Source: Bacillota bacterium (GTDB lineage: Bacteria > Bacillota > Clostridia > Lachnospirales > Lachnospiraceae). From it: a stretch of 64,000 nt of DNA. The stretch spans positions 123,843 to 187,842 of the forward strand of contig JAEZZQ010000034.1 in assembly GCA_023442465.1 (NCBI GenBank). Direction: 5' to 3'. The notes beneath the pieces were generated by a model. That model worked only from the letters and a program-made list of their open reading frames with translations, made no database searches and was not told where the DNA came from. The position numbers and the translations under genes are program-made. Shown piece after piece: positions 1-8,945 of the stretch. Numbering within the stretch: position 1 is the first letter of the stretch; every line of letters begins with the position of its first letter.

Positions 1-264
1 ATTGGCGAGAGAGGTGTGCGTATTTCCGGTGGTCAGAGACAGCGTCTGGGTATTGCCAGAGCGCTGTATACGGAGCCTGATATTATGATTTTCGATGAAG
101 CGACCTCCGCGTTGGACAACGATACGGAGCAGGCGATTATGGAAGCGATCGAAAGGCTTCACGGTAAAAAAACACTTGTTATTATTGCCCATAGATTGAC
201 AACCATTGAAAAGTGCGATGCAGTTTACCGGGTAGAAAACCAGATTTTTAAAAGGGAACGTTGA
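1..264 (+). CDS. PglK-like ABC exporter, C-terminal ATPase end (partial)
   Basis: This is the last 87 residues of an ABC-type ATPase that starts before the window; the frame is open from base 1. Visible in order are the ABC signature SGGQRQR, a Walker B plus D-loop (FDEATSALD) and the switch histidine in IIAHRLTTI. It aligns almost residue for residue with the end of the complete exporter at 19159-20898, so the missing part is probably a six-helix membrane domain. Exporters with this tail include PglK, which flips lipid-linked oligosaccharides across the membrane, and that role fits the neighbouring sugar genes. The exact substrate cannot be told from this fragment, and other ABC exporters share the motifs. 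Confidence 0.9.
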   Translation: MGERGVRISGGQRQRLGIARALYTEPDIMIFDEATSALDNDTEQAIMEAIERLHGKKTLVIIAHRLTTIEKCDAVYRVENQIFKRER

Positions 265-289
265 TTCAGGAAAGGACGATCAATACGAG

Positions 290-970
290 ATGAGCGAATA
301 TAAAAACGGCAGATTGCAGCTTCCTAACATAACGTTAGCGGCGCTGACCAGTGTCAACGTGAAAGAGACGATCAAAGCGTTAGAATACAGCATGAAGGAT
401 ATCGATTTCGGCGAGGTAGTGCTGATCACTCATAGAAAGCCCCTTTTTTTGCCGAAGGGAATCACATATAAGCATATTGATAAATTGAAGACCATCGATC
501 ATTTTAATTACGATATGATTTATAAGATACATGAATACATCCATACGGATTTCATGCTGCTCGTACATTACGACGGATTTGTGGTAAATCCGGACATGTG
601 GCGGGATGAGTTCTTAGACTATGATTACATTGGTTCGCCTTTTCCGCTTCCGGGGGATGATTTTTCCTATAGGGATGCGAATGGAAATATATGCAGGGTG
701 GGGAACAGTGTGTCCATTCGAAGCAAGCGGCTCTTGGAATTTCCTGAGAAGGCGGGTATTCCTTTTGAGGCGGACCATGGATTTTTTAATGAGGATGGCT
801 TTATCTGCTGTAAGAACAGGCATTTGTTTGAGGCGGCGGGCATGAAGTATGCACCCCTGGAGGTGGCAAAATATTTCGGACATGAATCCATGATACCGGA
901 GGTGGAAGGTATCCGTCCCTTCGTATTCCATAAGTGGGCGGGGACGAATGCGCAGTATCCCAGGTTTTAG
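290..970 (+). CDS. DUF5672 family putative glycosyltransferase
   Basis: A 226-residue soluble protein with the layout of DUF5672, a GT-A-like family common in polysaccharide loci. It opens with a strand and helix (LAALTSVNVKETIKAL) typical of the nucleotide-sugar side of the fold, followed by a hydrophobic strand ending in HYDGF that probably replaces the usual DxD metal motif, then DYIGSPFP, a hallmark of the family. The C-terminal part has FNEDGFIC and ends HKWAG. It lies 25 bases after the ABC exporter and 150 bases before a GT17 gene on the same strand. Donor and acceptor are unknown; the family assignment is from recalled motifs. Confidence 0.75.
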   Translation: MSEYKNGRLQLPNITLAALTSVNVKETIKALEYSMKDIDFGEVVLITHRKPLFLPKGITYKHIDKLKTIDHFNYDMIYKIHEYIHTDFMLLVHYDGFVVNPDMWRDEFLDYDYIGSPFPLPGDDFSYRDANGNICRVGNSVSIRSKRLLEFPEKAGIPFEADHGFFNEDGFICCKNRHLFEAAGMKYAPLEVAKYFGHESMIPEVEGIRPFVFHKWAGTNAQYPRF

Positions 971-1117
971 ATAAAATGAATGCTTGTCTGTAAGACAATA
1001 ATGTGAAAAATGAATTTTTCACAGCAAAAATTATTTTGTTTGCGAACATTGTGCCTAATATGTGCTCCTACATATAGTCCCAAGTTTGCAGGTTATGAGA
1101 AAGGCATGGTTATTAGA

Positions 1118-1993
1118 ATGGTTTATGACAGCTTTCAGTTTTTTAATGAATTAGATATTTTGCTGCTTAGAATGCATATCTTAAATGATGTGGTGGACAA
1201 GTTCGTGATCAGCGAATCCACAGTTACGTTTTCCGGCGACGAAAAGCCGTTATTTTATGCGGAAAATAAAGAAATGTTCAAGGAATTCGAGCACAAAATC
1301 ATTCATAATGTAGTGGATGACACCCCCATGGACTGCGATGCCTTCACGAGAGACCATCATCAGAAATGTGCCGTAGCCAGAGGGCTTTCAGGATGTAAGC
1401 CGGAGGATATTGTGATATTCAGCGATGTAGACGAGATTCCGAATCCCGAGGTGCTTAAGACACTTATTCCGAAGGTGGAAGACGGGAAAATCTACATGTT
1501 GGCTCAGAGGCTTTTTTATTGTTATTTGGATATGGAAGAGATATCGGGCAGACTGCTTTCGGTAACAGGTGATTTTGAAGGTGTGGAAAAGCCCATGTGG
1601 CTTGGCACCAAGGTATGTCGCTATAACATGTTGGAGCACTATACTACGGAGGAACTGAGGAATAAAGAGCAGAAGGCGATTGGAGTAAGGGTTCCTGACG
1701 GAGGCTGGCATTTCAGTTACATGGGCGGAGGCAAGAACCAGTCCGTGGAGGAAAGGGTAAAGTACAAGATTAAAAGCGCTGCTCACCAGGAATACAACAA
1801 CCGCTCCACCTTGTCGAAGGTAAGAAAAAATATTAAAAACCATGAGGATATTTTCGGCAGAGAAGCTCAGATGGTACAAGTGAAAGTTGATGAGACCTTT
1901 CCTGCGTATCTGCGGGAAAATATAGATAAATACCAGTATTTGCTCTATAAAGAACCGAAGTGGTTTGATGTTGTAAAGGCATGGTTCTCGTGA
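1118..1993 (+). CDS. Glycosyltransferase family 17 protein
   Basis: Resembles GT17 (N-acetylglucosaminyltransferase III-like) enzymes. The start MVYDSFQFFNELDILLLR matches the usual family N-terminus, so I place the start at 1118; ATG codons at 1106 and 1010 are in frame, but the extra residues they add look non-homologous. Other family marks are VDKFVISESTVTF, and IFSDVDEIPNPEVL, which holds the metal-binding DVD. The later part contains GGWHFSYMGG, also typical. About 291 residues, no membrane segment, cytosolic. The stop overlaps the next start (TGATG), which implies translational coupling. It probably adds a HexNAc or related sugar during repeat-unit synthesis; the sugar itself is inferred. 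Confidence 0.8.
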   Translation: MVYDSFQFFNELDILLLRMHILNDVVDKFVISESTVTFSGDEKPLFYAENKEMFKEFEHKIIHNVVDDTPMDCDAFTRDHHQKCAVARGLSGCKPEDIVIFSDVDEIPNPEVLKTLIPKVEDGKIYMLAQRLFYCYLDMEEISGRLLSVTGDFEGVEKPMWLGTKVCRYNMLEHYTTEELRNKEQKAIGVRVPDGGWHFSYMGGGKNQSVEERVKYKIKSAAHQEYNNRSTLSKVRKNIKNHEDIFGREAQMVQVKVDETFPAYLRENIDKYQYLLYKEPKWFDVVKAWFS

Positions 1994-2829
1994 TGAAACG
2001 AACGGATAATTTTTTTCTCATTCATAATTATAATACGGTTCCAACAGAGCTTCTCGAATATTGTGAAGACTACCTTATCGTGGATGCCTCTACGGAGAAA
2101 GCGGTGACGGCTGAGCTTAAGGAGCGGGGGCTTCGCCATGTACACATCGAAAATACAGGACATAACATTACGACCTATTTTGACTATTTTGCGGAGCATT
2201 TCGAGGCGTTGCCTGAAGTAATCTGTATTTGTAAGGGAAATATGTTGGGGCGGCACTGTTCTAAGGATTATTTCGACAAGGTGTATGGCAATAAATATTT
2301 CACGTATCTCTACGAGGATAAGGATAGCAGAGCAAAATTCTCAAAGCCGGTCTCAGAGGCAGAGAAAGCTATGGTAAGCAGTATATCCAGCCTTGTTTCC
2401 GAAAGCCAGTATATAGAGGAGAATACTTCGTGGTATGTGGATTCTCCCGAGCATCCGCACAGATATTTCGATAATTTCGATGATTTGCTGACCTTTATTT
2501 ATAAGGATCCGGTAATCCCCAGGTATTGCTTGTTTTCGCCGGGGGCCTGCTATATCGTGAGGAAGGAACAGATAACAAAGCATAGTCCTGCTTTCTACCG
2601 TAATCTGAACAAGATTATGAATTATGGGTTGAATCCTAATTTTCCTTCGGAGGCGCATATGATAGAGAGAATGCTTCCGGCAATTTTCGAAGCGGCATAT
2701 GAGGAAAACGAGTGGATGAATGATGAGACGGCCTTCGATGATAAATTATTGGAGCGTATGGAAATGATAAAGAAAAAGGATGAGTGGAACAGAAAACGAT
2801 TTAAGCGGTTTCGACGCTTATTCCAGTAA
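1993..2829 (+). CDS. DUF3431-like putative glycosyltransferase
   Basis: About 278 residues, starting at the ATG that overlaps the GT17 stop; an upstream in-frame ATG at 1981 would add four residues. The segment IENTGHNITTYFDYF followed by LPEVICICKGN resembles the DUF3431 core, in which a conserved (N)xGxExxTYLxYI is followed by a strand ending xxQGxPxDH; here CKGNMLGRH takes that place. The C-terminal half has a second family-like stretch (PGACYIVRKEQI, then HSPAFYRNLNKIM). The function of DUF3431 is unproven, but it is repeatedly found in glycan loci. No signal peptide or membrane segment. Family call from recalled motifs, so moderate confidence. Confidence 0.6.
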   Translation: MKRTDNFFLIHNYNTVPTELLEYCEDYLIVDASTEKAVTAELKERGLRHVHIENTGHNITTYFDYFAEHFEALPEVICICKGNMLGRHCSKDYFDKVYGNKYFTYLYEDKDSRAKFSKPVSEAEKAMVSSISSLVSESQYIEENTSWYVDSPEHPHRYFDNFDDLLTFIYKDPVIPRYCLFSPGACYIVRKEQITKHSPAFYRNLNKIMNYGLNPNFPSEAHMIERMLPAIFEAAYEENEWMNDETAFDDKLLERMEMIKKKDEWNRKRFKRFRRLFQ

Positions 2830-2847
2830 AAGGCGTGGTTAAGAATT

Positions 2848-3852
2848 ATGATCGGAACGGAGTTTTTGAAAGGGCAGGGGCTCGGCAATCAATTGTTCTG
2901 TTATGTATCTGTACGGTGCATCGCGAAGGATCTTGGCTGTGATTTCGGTACAGCCGGACAGGAACAGCTCGCTGTTAATATTCATAGTAAAAAAGGCATG
3001 TATTTCATGGATATGGATTTGGGCAGCCCCATCTTGGATGTAACTGGTTTCCACATTTATCGGGAAGCAGAGGAGAGGCTGTATCTGAAAAGCTGCGCTC
3101 ATGACATGGCAAACGGGTGTTATGTGGCGGGAGCGGACGAAAATCTGTATCGAATCGGCGATAATACACTTATCTACGGGAACCTACAGGCCGAGCGGTA
3201 TTTTATCCGCCATAAAGAAGAGATAAAAGAATGGCTGAAGGTAAAGGCGGAATTCGACTCCTACGAATTCTGCAAAGACAACTTGTGCATAATGAATGTA
3301 CGAGGTGGGGAATATGCGGATAACCGCGCTCTTTTTTTAAGAAGAAAATATTGGCTGAATGCCATGAAATATATGAGAAGCCTTCGAAGCGATATGGAAT
3401 TTATGATAGTAACGGACGATGTGGAAGCTGCAAAAAGGCTTTTGCCGGACATCCCGGCCTATCATTTTGAACTGGCGAAGGACTATGTGACGATTAAAAA
3501 CGCTAAGTATTTAATCTTGTCTAACTCCACCTTCGCTTTTTTTCCTGCATTTACCAGTGAGACGGCCGTAAAGATCATAGCGCCCAAATATTGGGCAAGA
3601 CACAATGTGTCCGACGGATATTGGGCCTCCGAGCAGAATATTTATGAGGGCTTTGTGTATCAGGATAGGAAGGGCAGACTGTTTACGGCGCGGGAATGTG
3701 TGGAAGAGCTGGAGGAGTATAAAGGGAAAAAAGGAAGCCGGAGAAATGTGAGTTACGGAGAAAGGTCGATTAAAATAAAGATTGCAGAAGAACGGTTTAT
3801 GTATTATACGGATAAGGCAGCAGGAAAAGTAAGACGATTACCGGGTTTCTGA
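2848..3852 (+). CDS. Glycosyltransferase family 11-like (fucosyltransferase fold)
   Basis: A 334-residue relative of alpha-1,2-fucosyltransferases (GT11). The N-terminus has KGQGLGNQLFCY, the nucleotide-phosphate loop seen in GT11, and the C-terminal half has ILSNSTFAFFPAF, matching the family SNSTFSWWxA motif. The key donor-binding motif, normally H(V/I)RRGDY, reads MNVRGGEY here: the His is Asn, one Arg is Gly and the Asp is Glu. The fold is therefore likely but the donor may not be GDP-fucose. Compare the canonical GT11 at 13358-14263. It lies 18 bases after the DUF3431-like gene in the same operon. Confidence 0.75.
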   Translation: MIGTEFLKGQGLGNQLFCYVSVRCIAKDLGCDFGTAGQEQLAVNIHSKKGMYFMDMDLGSPILDVTGFHIYREAEERLYLKSCAHDMANGCYVAGADENLYRIGDNTLIYGNLQAERYFIRHKEEIKEWLKVKAEFDSYEFCKDNLCIMNVRGGEYADNRALFLRRKYWLNAMKYMRSLRSDMEFMIVTDDVEAAKRLLPDIPAYHFELAKDYVTIKNAKYLILSNSTFAFFPAFTSETAVKIIAPKYWARHNVSDGYWASEQNIYEGFVYQDRKGRLFTARECVEELEEYKGKKGSRRNVSYGERSIKIKIAEERFMYYTDKAAGKVRRLPGF

Positions 3853-3915
3853 TTACTTGAGGAAAGGGTAAGGGAAAACGGTGAGAGCAGGAGTGAAAGT
3901 GAGGCGCATGATGTG

Positions 3916-6249
3916 ATGGCAAAGGTATCGATTTGCATTCCGGCATATAATAATGTGCTGTCGTTGAGACGGCTGTTTAAGTCAATTGAAATACAGACAT
4001 ATAAGGATTACGAAGTGATCGTTACCGATGACTCCACGGATGATGCGATAGCGAGGTTGGCTGAAGAAAAGAAATACATCCGATATTTTAAGAATGAAAA
4101 AAGACTCGGGTCCACGGCAAATTGGAATGCAGCGGTGGAGAAATCCAGTGGTGAATACGTGAAAATTATGCATCATGATGATTGGTTCACTGATGAAAAC
4201 AGTCTTCAGGCCTTTGTCAGCCTGTTAGAGGACCATCCGGAAGCTGATATGGCATTCTCTGGTACAATTCAAGCGCAGGAATGTAATTCCTTTGCCAGAT
4301 GTATCAGCAAGAAGGACGCTCAGCTCATAAAATCGGATTACCGCAATCTATACTTAGGCAATACGATCGGAGCTCCCAGCGCTGTAATGGTAAGACGAAA
4401 AGGAGATGTATTTCCTAAATATGACGAGAAGTTAAAATGGCTTGTCGACATGGAATATTACATGGGGGTCCTTAAGAACAATCCTCGGTTTGCATATACG
4501 GAGCAGCCGCTTATTACCATAGGAATAGGCAGCGGGCAGCTTACGGAGCAGTGCAGGGATGACCTTGAACTGAATGCTTATGAATACGGATATATTTACG
4601 AGAAGTATGACCTAAAAGAGGAAATGGAATACAAGAGTAAGCTGATAGAGATTCTGATACAAGCTGGAAAGAACTATAAAGATGCAGAAGAATACGGGAT
4701 TCCCGAAAGGGAATATAAACGCGTGCAGGCGGATAAGCTCATCAGCAAGGTGAAATGGAAGATGACACACATATTGAATGAAAGATTCTGGGCTTTTTTC
4801 TTTCTTGTGATTTTTGTCATAAGTATGATTCCTGTTTTTATGCTCTCTGGCATTAATCAGGCCACCGGAGACGATTTGGGTTATGGGAAACTGACCCATG
4901 AGGTATGGCTGAATACGCACTCCTTAACCGCGGTTATAAAAGCAGCATGCCAAACGGTGGAAAATTATTATGCGGGGTGGCAGGGAACATGGACTTCCAT
5001 ATTCTTATTTGCATTTCAGCCGGAGGTTTTTTCTCCTGACGCTTATGTTATTGTACCTTTTTTGATGACGGGAATCTTTTGCTCGGCAACGGGGATATTG
5101 TCGTATTATCTGTTGGTGAAGCTGGCGGGAGGCAGCAGGTATTCTTATATAATCATAACGGTACTGCTGGTAACAACCATGATCCAGTTTTTGCCAAGTA
5201 CCAAATCAGGAATTTTCTGGTATAACGGTGCGGCTCATTATGTGATTCCCTACGGTGCGGCGTTGCTTGGAATCTATTTTTTCCTGTACTTTATGAATGA
5301 GGGAAAAATCAGGGCATACATAGGTATGCTGCTTTGCATGCTGCTGTTAGGAGGAATGAACTATCAGGCGGCGCTTTTGGCCCCTATTGTGATGAGCCTG
5401 TCTTTATTGTTCTACTATAGAAATAAGCAAATAAAAAGAACGGCAGCTTTCCTGCTTTCTTTGGTAATGGAAATGGTAGGACTGGTAATAAGCATGAGAT
5501 CGCCGGGGAATAGGAACAGAGGCGGGGAGGACTTCGGCTTCAGTATAGGTCTGGCCCTCAAGACCATTTTGGAATGTTTTATTCAGGGAACTGTACAGAT
5601 TGGCGAATATTTCGTGGAGCATCCATTTCTTATATTGATTTTTGCCGCCGCTGCTTTATTTATATGGCATATGTTTACAGCTTTAAGTGTAAGAAAGAAA
5701 TATCCGTATCCTGCCGTATTCGTATTTTTTAGTTATTGTGTGTATTGCGCGATGTTCGCTCCGCAGATATATGCGGGTGTGGATGTGTCGGGCGGTGTAT
5801 ATAATATGAATTATTATATATTTATACTCATGATATTTAGTAGCATGTTCTATGTTGAAGGCTGGCTGGCGTACCGGTTGGAAAGGCGCGATATAAAATG
5901 GATTAATAAAAATAAAGTTATTATTTCCATGGTGGCAGCGATGGTGCTTTTGGCTGTTCTTTTTAAAGGAACCTTACGGGAAACTACTACATTTTCCTGC
6001 ATTGAGTATATGTCGAGCGGTCAGGCAGCCGATTTTAAACGCCAGATGAAGGAACAAAAGACAATACTTCTCGATGATAGTATAAAAGATGCAATCGTAC
6101 CGGACATTAATGATAATCAGGGACCGCTCATGCATATGCCGATAACAAGCAATCCGGAGGCGTGGACGAATACAGTGACAAAAGATTTCTATGGAAAAGA
6201 CAGTGTAGTATCGATACCGAAAGAGGAATGGGTTGAAATGTATAAATAA
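3916..6249 (+). CDS. GT2 glycosyltransferase fused to polytopic membrane protein (DUF6056-like)
   Basis: A 777-residue fusion. Residues 1 to about 240 are a GT2 domain: VSICIPAYNN, a DDS nucleotide-binding motif in VIVTDDSTDD, and a metal-binding MHHDDW. After a short linker a membrane part begins near residue 285 with about ten hydrophobic helices. Its first extracellular loop (ATGDDLGYGK ... NYYAGWQGTW) resembles DUF6056-type GT-C-like proteins, in which an acidic pair follows the first helix. ATG at 3916 is preferred over the GTG at 3913 because GAGG lies 11 bases upstream. Such a protein could make a lipid-linked sugar inside and use it outside, but that is inference; it could also be two separate activities on one chain. 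Confidence 0.75.
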   Translation: MAKVSICIPAYNNVLSLRRLFKSIEIQTYKDYEVIVTDDSTDDAIARLAEEKKYIRYFKNEKRLGSTANWNAAVEKSSGEYVKIMHHDDWFTDENSLQAFVSLLEDHPEADMAFSGTIQAQECNSFARCISKKDAQLIKSDYRNLYLGNTIGAPSAVMVRRKGDVFPKYDEKLKWLVDMEYYMGVLKNNPRFAYTEQPLITIGIGSGQLTEQCRDDLELNAYEYGYIYEKYDLKEEMEYKSKLIEILIQAGKNYKDAEEYGIPEREYKRVQADKLISKVKWKMTHILNERFWAFFFLVIFVISMIPVFMLSGINQATGDDLGYGKLTHEVWLNTHSLTAVIKAACQTVENYYAGWQGTWTSIFLFAFQPEVFSPDAYVIVPFLMTGIFCSATGILSYYLLVKLAGGSRYSYIIITVLLVTTMIQFLPSTKSGIFWYNGAAHYVIPYGAALLGIYFFLYFMNEGKIRAYIGMLLCMLLLGGMNYQAALLAPIVMSLSLLFYYRNKQIKRTAAFLLSLVMEMVGLVISMRSPGNRNRGGEDFGFSIGLALKTILECFIQGTVQIGEYFVEHPFLILIFAAAALFIWHMFTALSVRKKYPYPAVFVFFSYCVYCAMFAPQIYAGVDVSGGVYNMNYYIFILMIFSSMFYVEGWLAYRLERRDIKWINKNKVIISMVAAMVLLAVLFKGTLRETTTFSCIEYMSSGQAADFKRQMKEQKTILLDDSIKDAIVPDINDNQGPLMHMPITSNPEAWTNTVTKDFYGKDSVVSIPKEEWVEMYK

Positions 6250-6266
6250 GCAGAAAAGAGGCAGAT

Positions 6267-7514
6267 ATGAATAGGGATGAAAAGCATTTGAAATTAAAAT
6301 TTCCAGAAGTGGAAGGTAATTTTAAGGTGAAAAATATGGGACTTCTATTCCTATATCTAAGTGTTATCCTGGAAATTATTATTGTAATTATCGATAAGAG
6401 TAACTACATCAATCCAATAGAAGGTCAATTGTTTCGGGTTACGTTCCTGCTTGCGGCGGTGAAGGTGCTCCTTACCAAATATACGAAAAAAGAGTGGACC
6501 TGGCTGATTGCTTTCGGGCTTCTGGGATTTGTATCATACAAAATAACGGGACGGAATGAGATACTGCGCATTGTTGTATTTATAGCGGCTTGTAAAAATG
6601 CGGATATGAGAAGGATATTAAAGCTTGTATTTTATACGACCTTGTCAGGATGTATGCTTCTTATAGTGTTATCCATAAGCGGGATATACGGAGGGGTAGC
6701 GCTGGTGGCGGATTTTGGAAGAGGATATGTGCAGACCAGATATTGTCTTGGAATCGGACATCCCAACGCCCTTCACTGCATGTTCCTTATGCTGCTTTCG
6801 TTAGGATTGTATTTGTATAATGATAGGATGAGGTGGTATTATTATATTATCCTCTTTGCGCTCAATTATGGCTTGTTTATTCTTACTGATTCGAATACGG
6901 GCATATTGATGAGTACTTGTGTGATAGCGGGAGGCGTTGTTGTCAGATATTGGAAAAGCCTAAGAACGCAGGCGTGGGTGTATGCTGCCGGAGTTGCTGT
7001 ATTTTTATTCTGTGTTCTATTTTCTGTTCTGGTAGCGGACAGCAGAGTGACACAGCCTGTAAATTACTGGTTCGCGAATCCATGGGTTGCGGAGGCGGAG
7101 TCCCACCTAAACGGCAGAATTGTCGACTTATATTACGGCTCGATAAATCAGGAAGGGACGACAGCTACATGGTCGCTGTTCTCGGGACCGGAGAACAATT
7201 ATTATTTCGACATGGGTTTTGTCAGGCTTTTTTACTGGTATGGGATAATACCAGCCATTGTTTATATTGTTTTACAAGTGCTCCTCATCCTGCAGTTTTA
7301 CAAGAAAAAGGACGGAATGGGGCTGGTAATGATAATTGTTTTTGCCGTATATACGGTGGTGGAGGCACACTTGGTATCTGTTTATATCGGCAGAAATTAT
7401 ATATTGTTTTTGATGGGTATGTATATGAGTGAAATACTGTGCTTAGAGGATGAGAACGAAGTTCATATATGGAATTTATGGAAGTTACCTCGCAGAAATT
7501 CGGTCAAGCTTTGA
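6267..7514 (+). CDS. Wzy-like O-antigen/polysaccharide polymerase
   Basis: A 415-residue integral membrane protein with about ten to twelve hydrophobic helices and a longer outward loop late in the protein (around LNGRIVDLYYGSINQ), the usual arrangement for Wzy-type polymerases that join repeat units outside the membrane. The motif GIGHPNALHCMF and the NGR-containing loop are typical of Firmicute polymerases of this type. A GAGG box sits seven bases before the ATG. It is followed directly by the initiating phosphoglycosyltransferase, which supports the assignment. Wzy sequences are poorly conserved, so the call rests on topology and context. Confidence 0.75.
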   Translation: MNRDEKHLKLKFPEVEGNFKVKNMGLLFLYLSVILEIIIVIIDKSNYINPIEGQLFRVTFLLAAVKVLLTKYTKKEWTWLIAFGLLGFVSYKITGRNEILRIVVFIAACKNADMRRILKLVFYTTLSGCMLLIVLSISGIYGGVALVADFGRGYVQTRYCLGIGHPNALHCMFLMLLSLGLYLYNDRMRWYYYIILFALNYGLFILTDSNTGILMSTCVIAGGVVVRYWKSLRTQAWVYAAGVAVFLFCVLFSVLVADSRVTQPVNYWFANPWVAEAESHLNGRIVDLYYGSINQEGTTATWSLFSGPENNYYFDMGFVRLFYWYGIIPAIVYIVLQVLLILQFYKKKDGMGLVMIIVFAVYTVVEAHLVSVYIGRNYILFLMGMYMSEILCLEDENEVHIWNLWKLPRRNSVKL

Positions 7515-7532
7515 AAGGGTACGGGAGTAAGG

Positions 7533-8945
7533 ATGAAACAGAAGAACAAGATTATGGAAGTATATGGATTATGGTTTGCGGACTTGATTTGTATCGTGGT
7601 TTCCTTTGTTGCCGCAACTTATATCCGTTTCGGCAATTTCAGGGATATGGGGGATCAGAGCATACATTTTCTTGTATGTATATGTCTGCTGCTCTTTGGA
7701 ACCGTCTATAACTTCTTTATCGACTGGAACAGAAACTTCTTGAAAAGAAGTCTATGGAAGGAGGCATATGCCGTACTTCAGTACAACGCCATTATGATTC
7801 TGGTTGTTACCTTCCTTATGGTACTGGTCAAATGGGCAGATGTCTTTTCCCGTTTGGTGTTAGGATATTTCTTTATCTTGAATTTTATCATGTGTCTGGC
7901 GATCCATATGGCTATCAAAAAATTTCTGCACACGTATTATTCTTCGGAGCAGAATTCTGTGAAGGTCATGGTGGTAACGCAGAAGGACCTGATTGATGCA
8001 ACGCTTAACAGATTGAATAAGGAGTTGGATATTTACTATCAGGTGGTTGCTCTCGTTTGTATGGACGAGAATCTGGTGGGTGAGGAAATAAGGGGAATCC
8101 CTGTAGTGGCGGGAAAAGAAGACTTAATCGAGGTATCGACACAGATGGCGTTAGACGAGGTATTCTTAAGCCTGTCGGATATTTCTCAGAAGCAGTTGGA
8201 GAATGTGATACACAGTTTCGGTGACATGGGCGTGAATTGCCATTATAATCTGGAACTGCCTGGAATAGAAGCCAACCAAAGCAAGGTGGACAGCTTTGGG
8301 AATTATACAGTCATTACCTATACCCGTTTTCAGAGCAGCTATAAGAGAATGCTCATAAAGCGCTGGATGGATATTATCGGCGGTTTGGTAGGAATGCTCA
8401 TTACTTTCGTGTTCCTTCCCTTTGTGGCTGCTGCCATTAAGCTGAATTCCAAGGGACCGGTATTTTTCTCCCAGGTCAGGATCGGACGTAACGGAAGAAG
8501 GTTTAAAATATATAAATTCCGCTCCATGTATATGGATGCGGAGGAGCGCAAAAAAGAATTAGAGGAGCAGAACGAGATGCAGGGACTCATGTTTAAGATA
8601 GAGAATGACCCCCGAATCACGAAAGTGGGCGCCTTTCTTCGAAAGACGAGCATCGACGAACTTCCGCAGTTCTATAATGTTTTTAAGGGTGATATGAGTC
8701 TGGTGGGGACAAGGCCGCCCACGCAGGATGAATTCGAGAAATATAACCAGTATTACCGTCGCCGTATCAGCATGACGCCGGGCCTTACCGGCATGTGGCA
8801 GGTGAGCGGAAGAAGCGAGATTGATGATTTCGACGATGTGGTCAAATACGACCTGGCCTATATTGATAACTGGTCGTTGAAGCTGGATATCAAGATATTG
8901 TTTCAGACGATAGGTGTTGTTATATTTGGAAAAGGAGCGAAATAA
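7533..8945 (+). CDS. Polyprenyl glycosylphosphotransferase (WbaP/EpsL type)
   Basis: A 470-residue initiating enzyme that moves a sugar-1-phosphate from UDP-sugar to undecaprenyl phosphate, the first step of repeat-unit assembly. The N-terminal half has four to five membrane helices and a Rossmann-like central domain. The C-terminal catalytic domain (PF02397) is complete: KGPVFFSQVRIGRNGRRFKI, YKFRSM, the catalytic-type pair in TSIDELPQFYNV, SLVGTRPP, and PGLTGMWQVSGRS. The ATG follows GGGAG by five bases, and the stop overlaps the next start (TAATG). It is the only enzyme of this kind in the window. Sugar specificity (glucose, galactose or another) cannot be read from the sequence. Confidence 0.93.
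   Translation: MKQKNKIMEVYGLWFADLICIVVSFVAATYIRFGNFRDMGDQSIHFLVCICLLLFGTVYNFFIDWNRNFLKRSLWKEAYAVLQYNAIMILVVTFLMVLVKWADVFSRLVLGYFFILNFIMCLAIHMAIKKFLHTYYSSEQNSVKVMVVTQKDLIDATLNRLNKELDIYYQVVALVCMDENLVGEEIRGIPVVAGKEDLIEVSTQMALDEVFLSLSDISQKQLENVIHSFGDMGVNCHYNLELPGIEANQSKVDSFGNYTVITYTRFQSSYKRMLIKRWMDIIGGLVGMLITFVFLPFVAAAIKLNSKGPVFFSQVRIGRNGRRFKIYKFRSMYMDAEERKKELEEQNEMQGLMFKIENDPRITKVGAFLRKTSIDELPQFYNVFKGDMSLVGTRPPTQDEFEKYNQYYRRRISMTPGLTGMWQVSGRSEIDDFDDVVKYDLAYIDNWSLKLDIKILFQTIGVVIFGKGAK

Noticed and set aside
1388..1879. Minus-strand 163-codon frame
   Set aside because: Shadow of the GT17 gene; no ribosome binding site or recognisable domain.
6917..7432. Plus-strand 171-codon frame within the Wzy-like gene
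   Set aside because: Different frame of a clear membrane-protein gene, cysteine-rich and without family marks.
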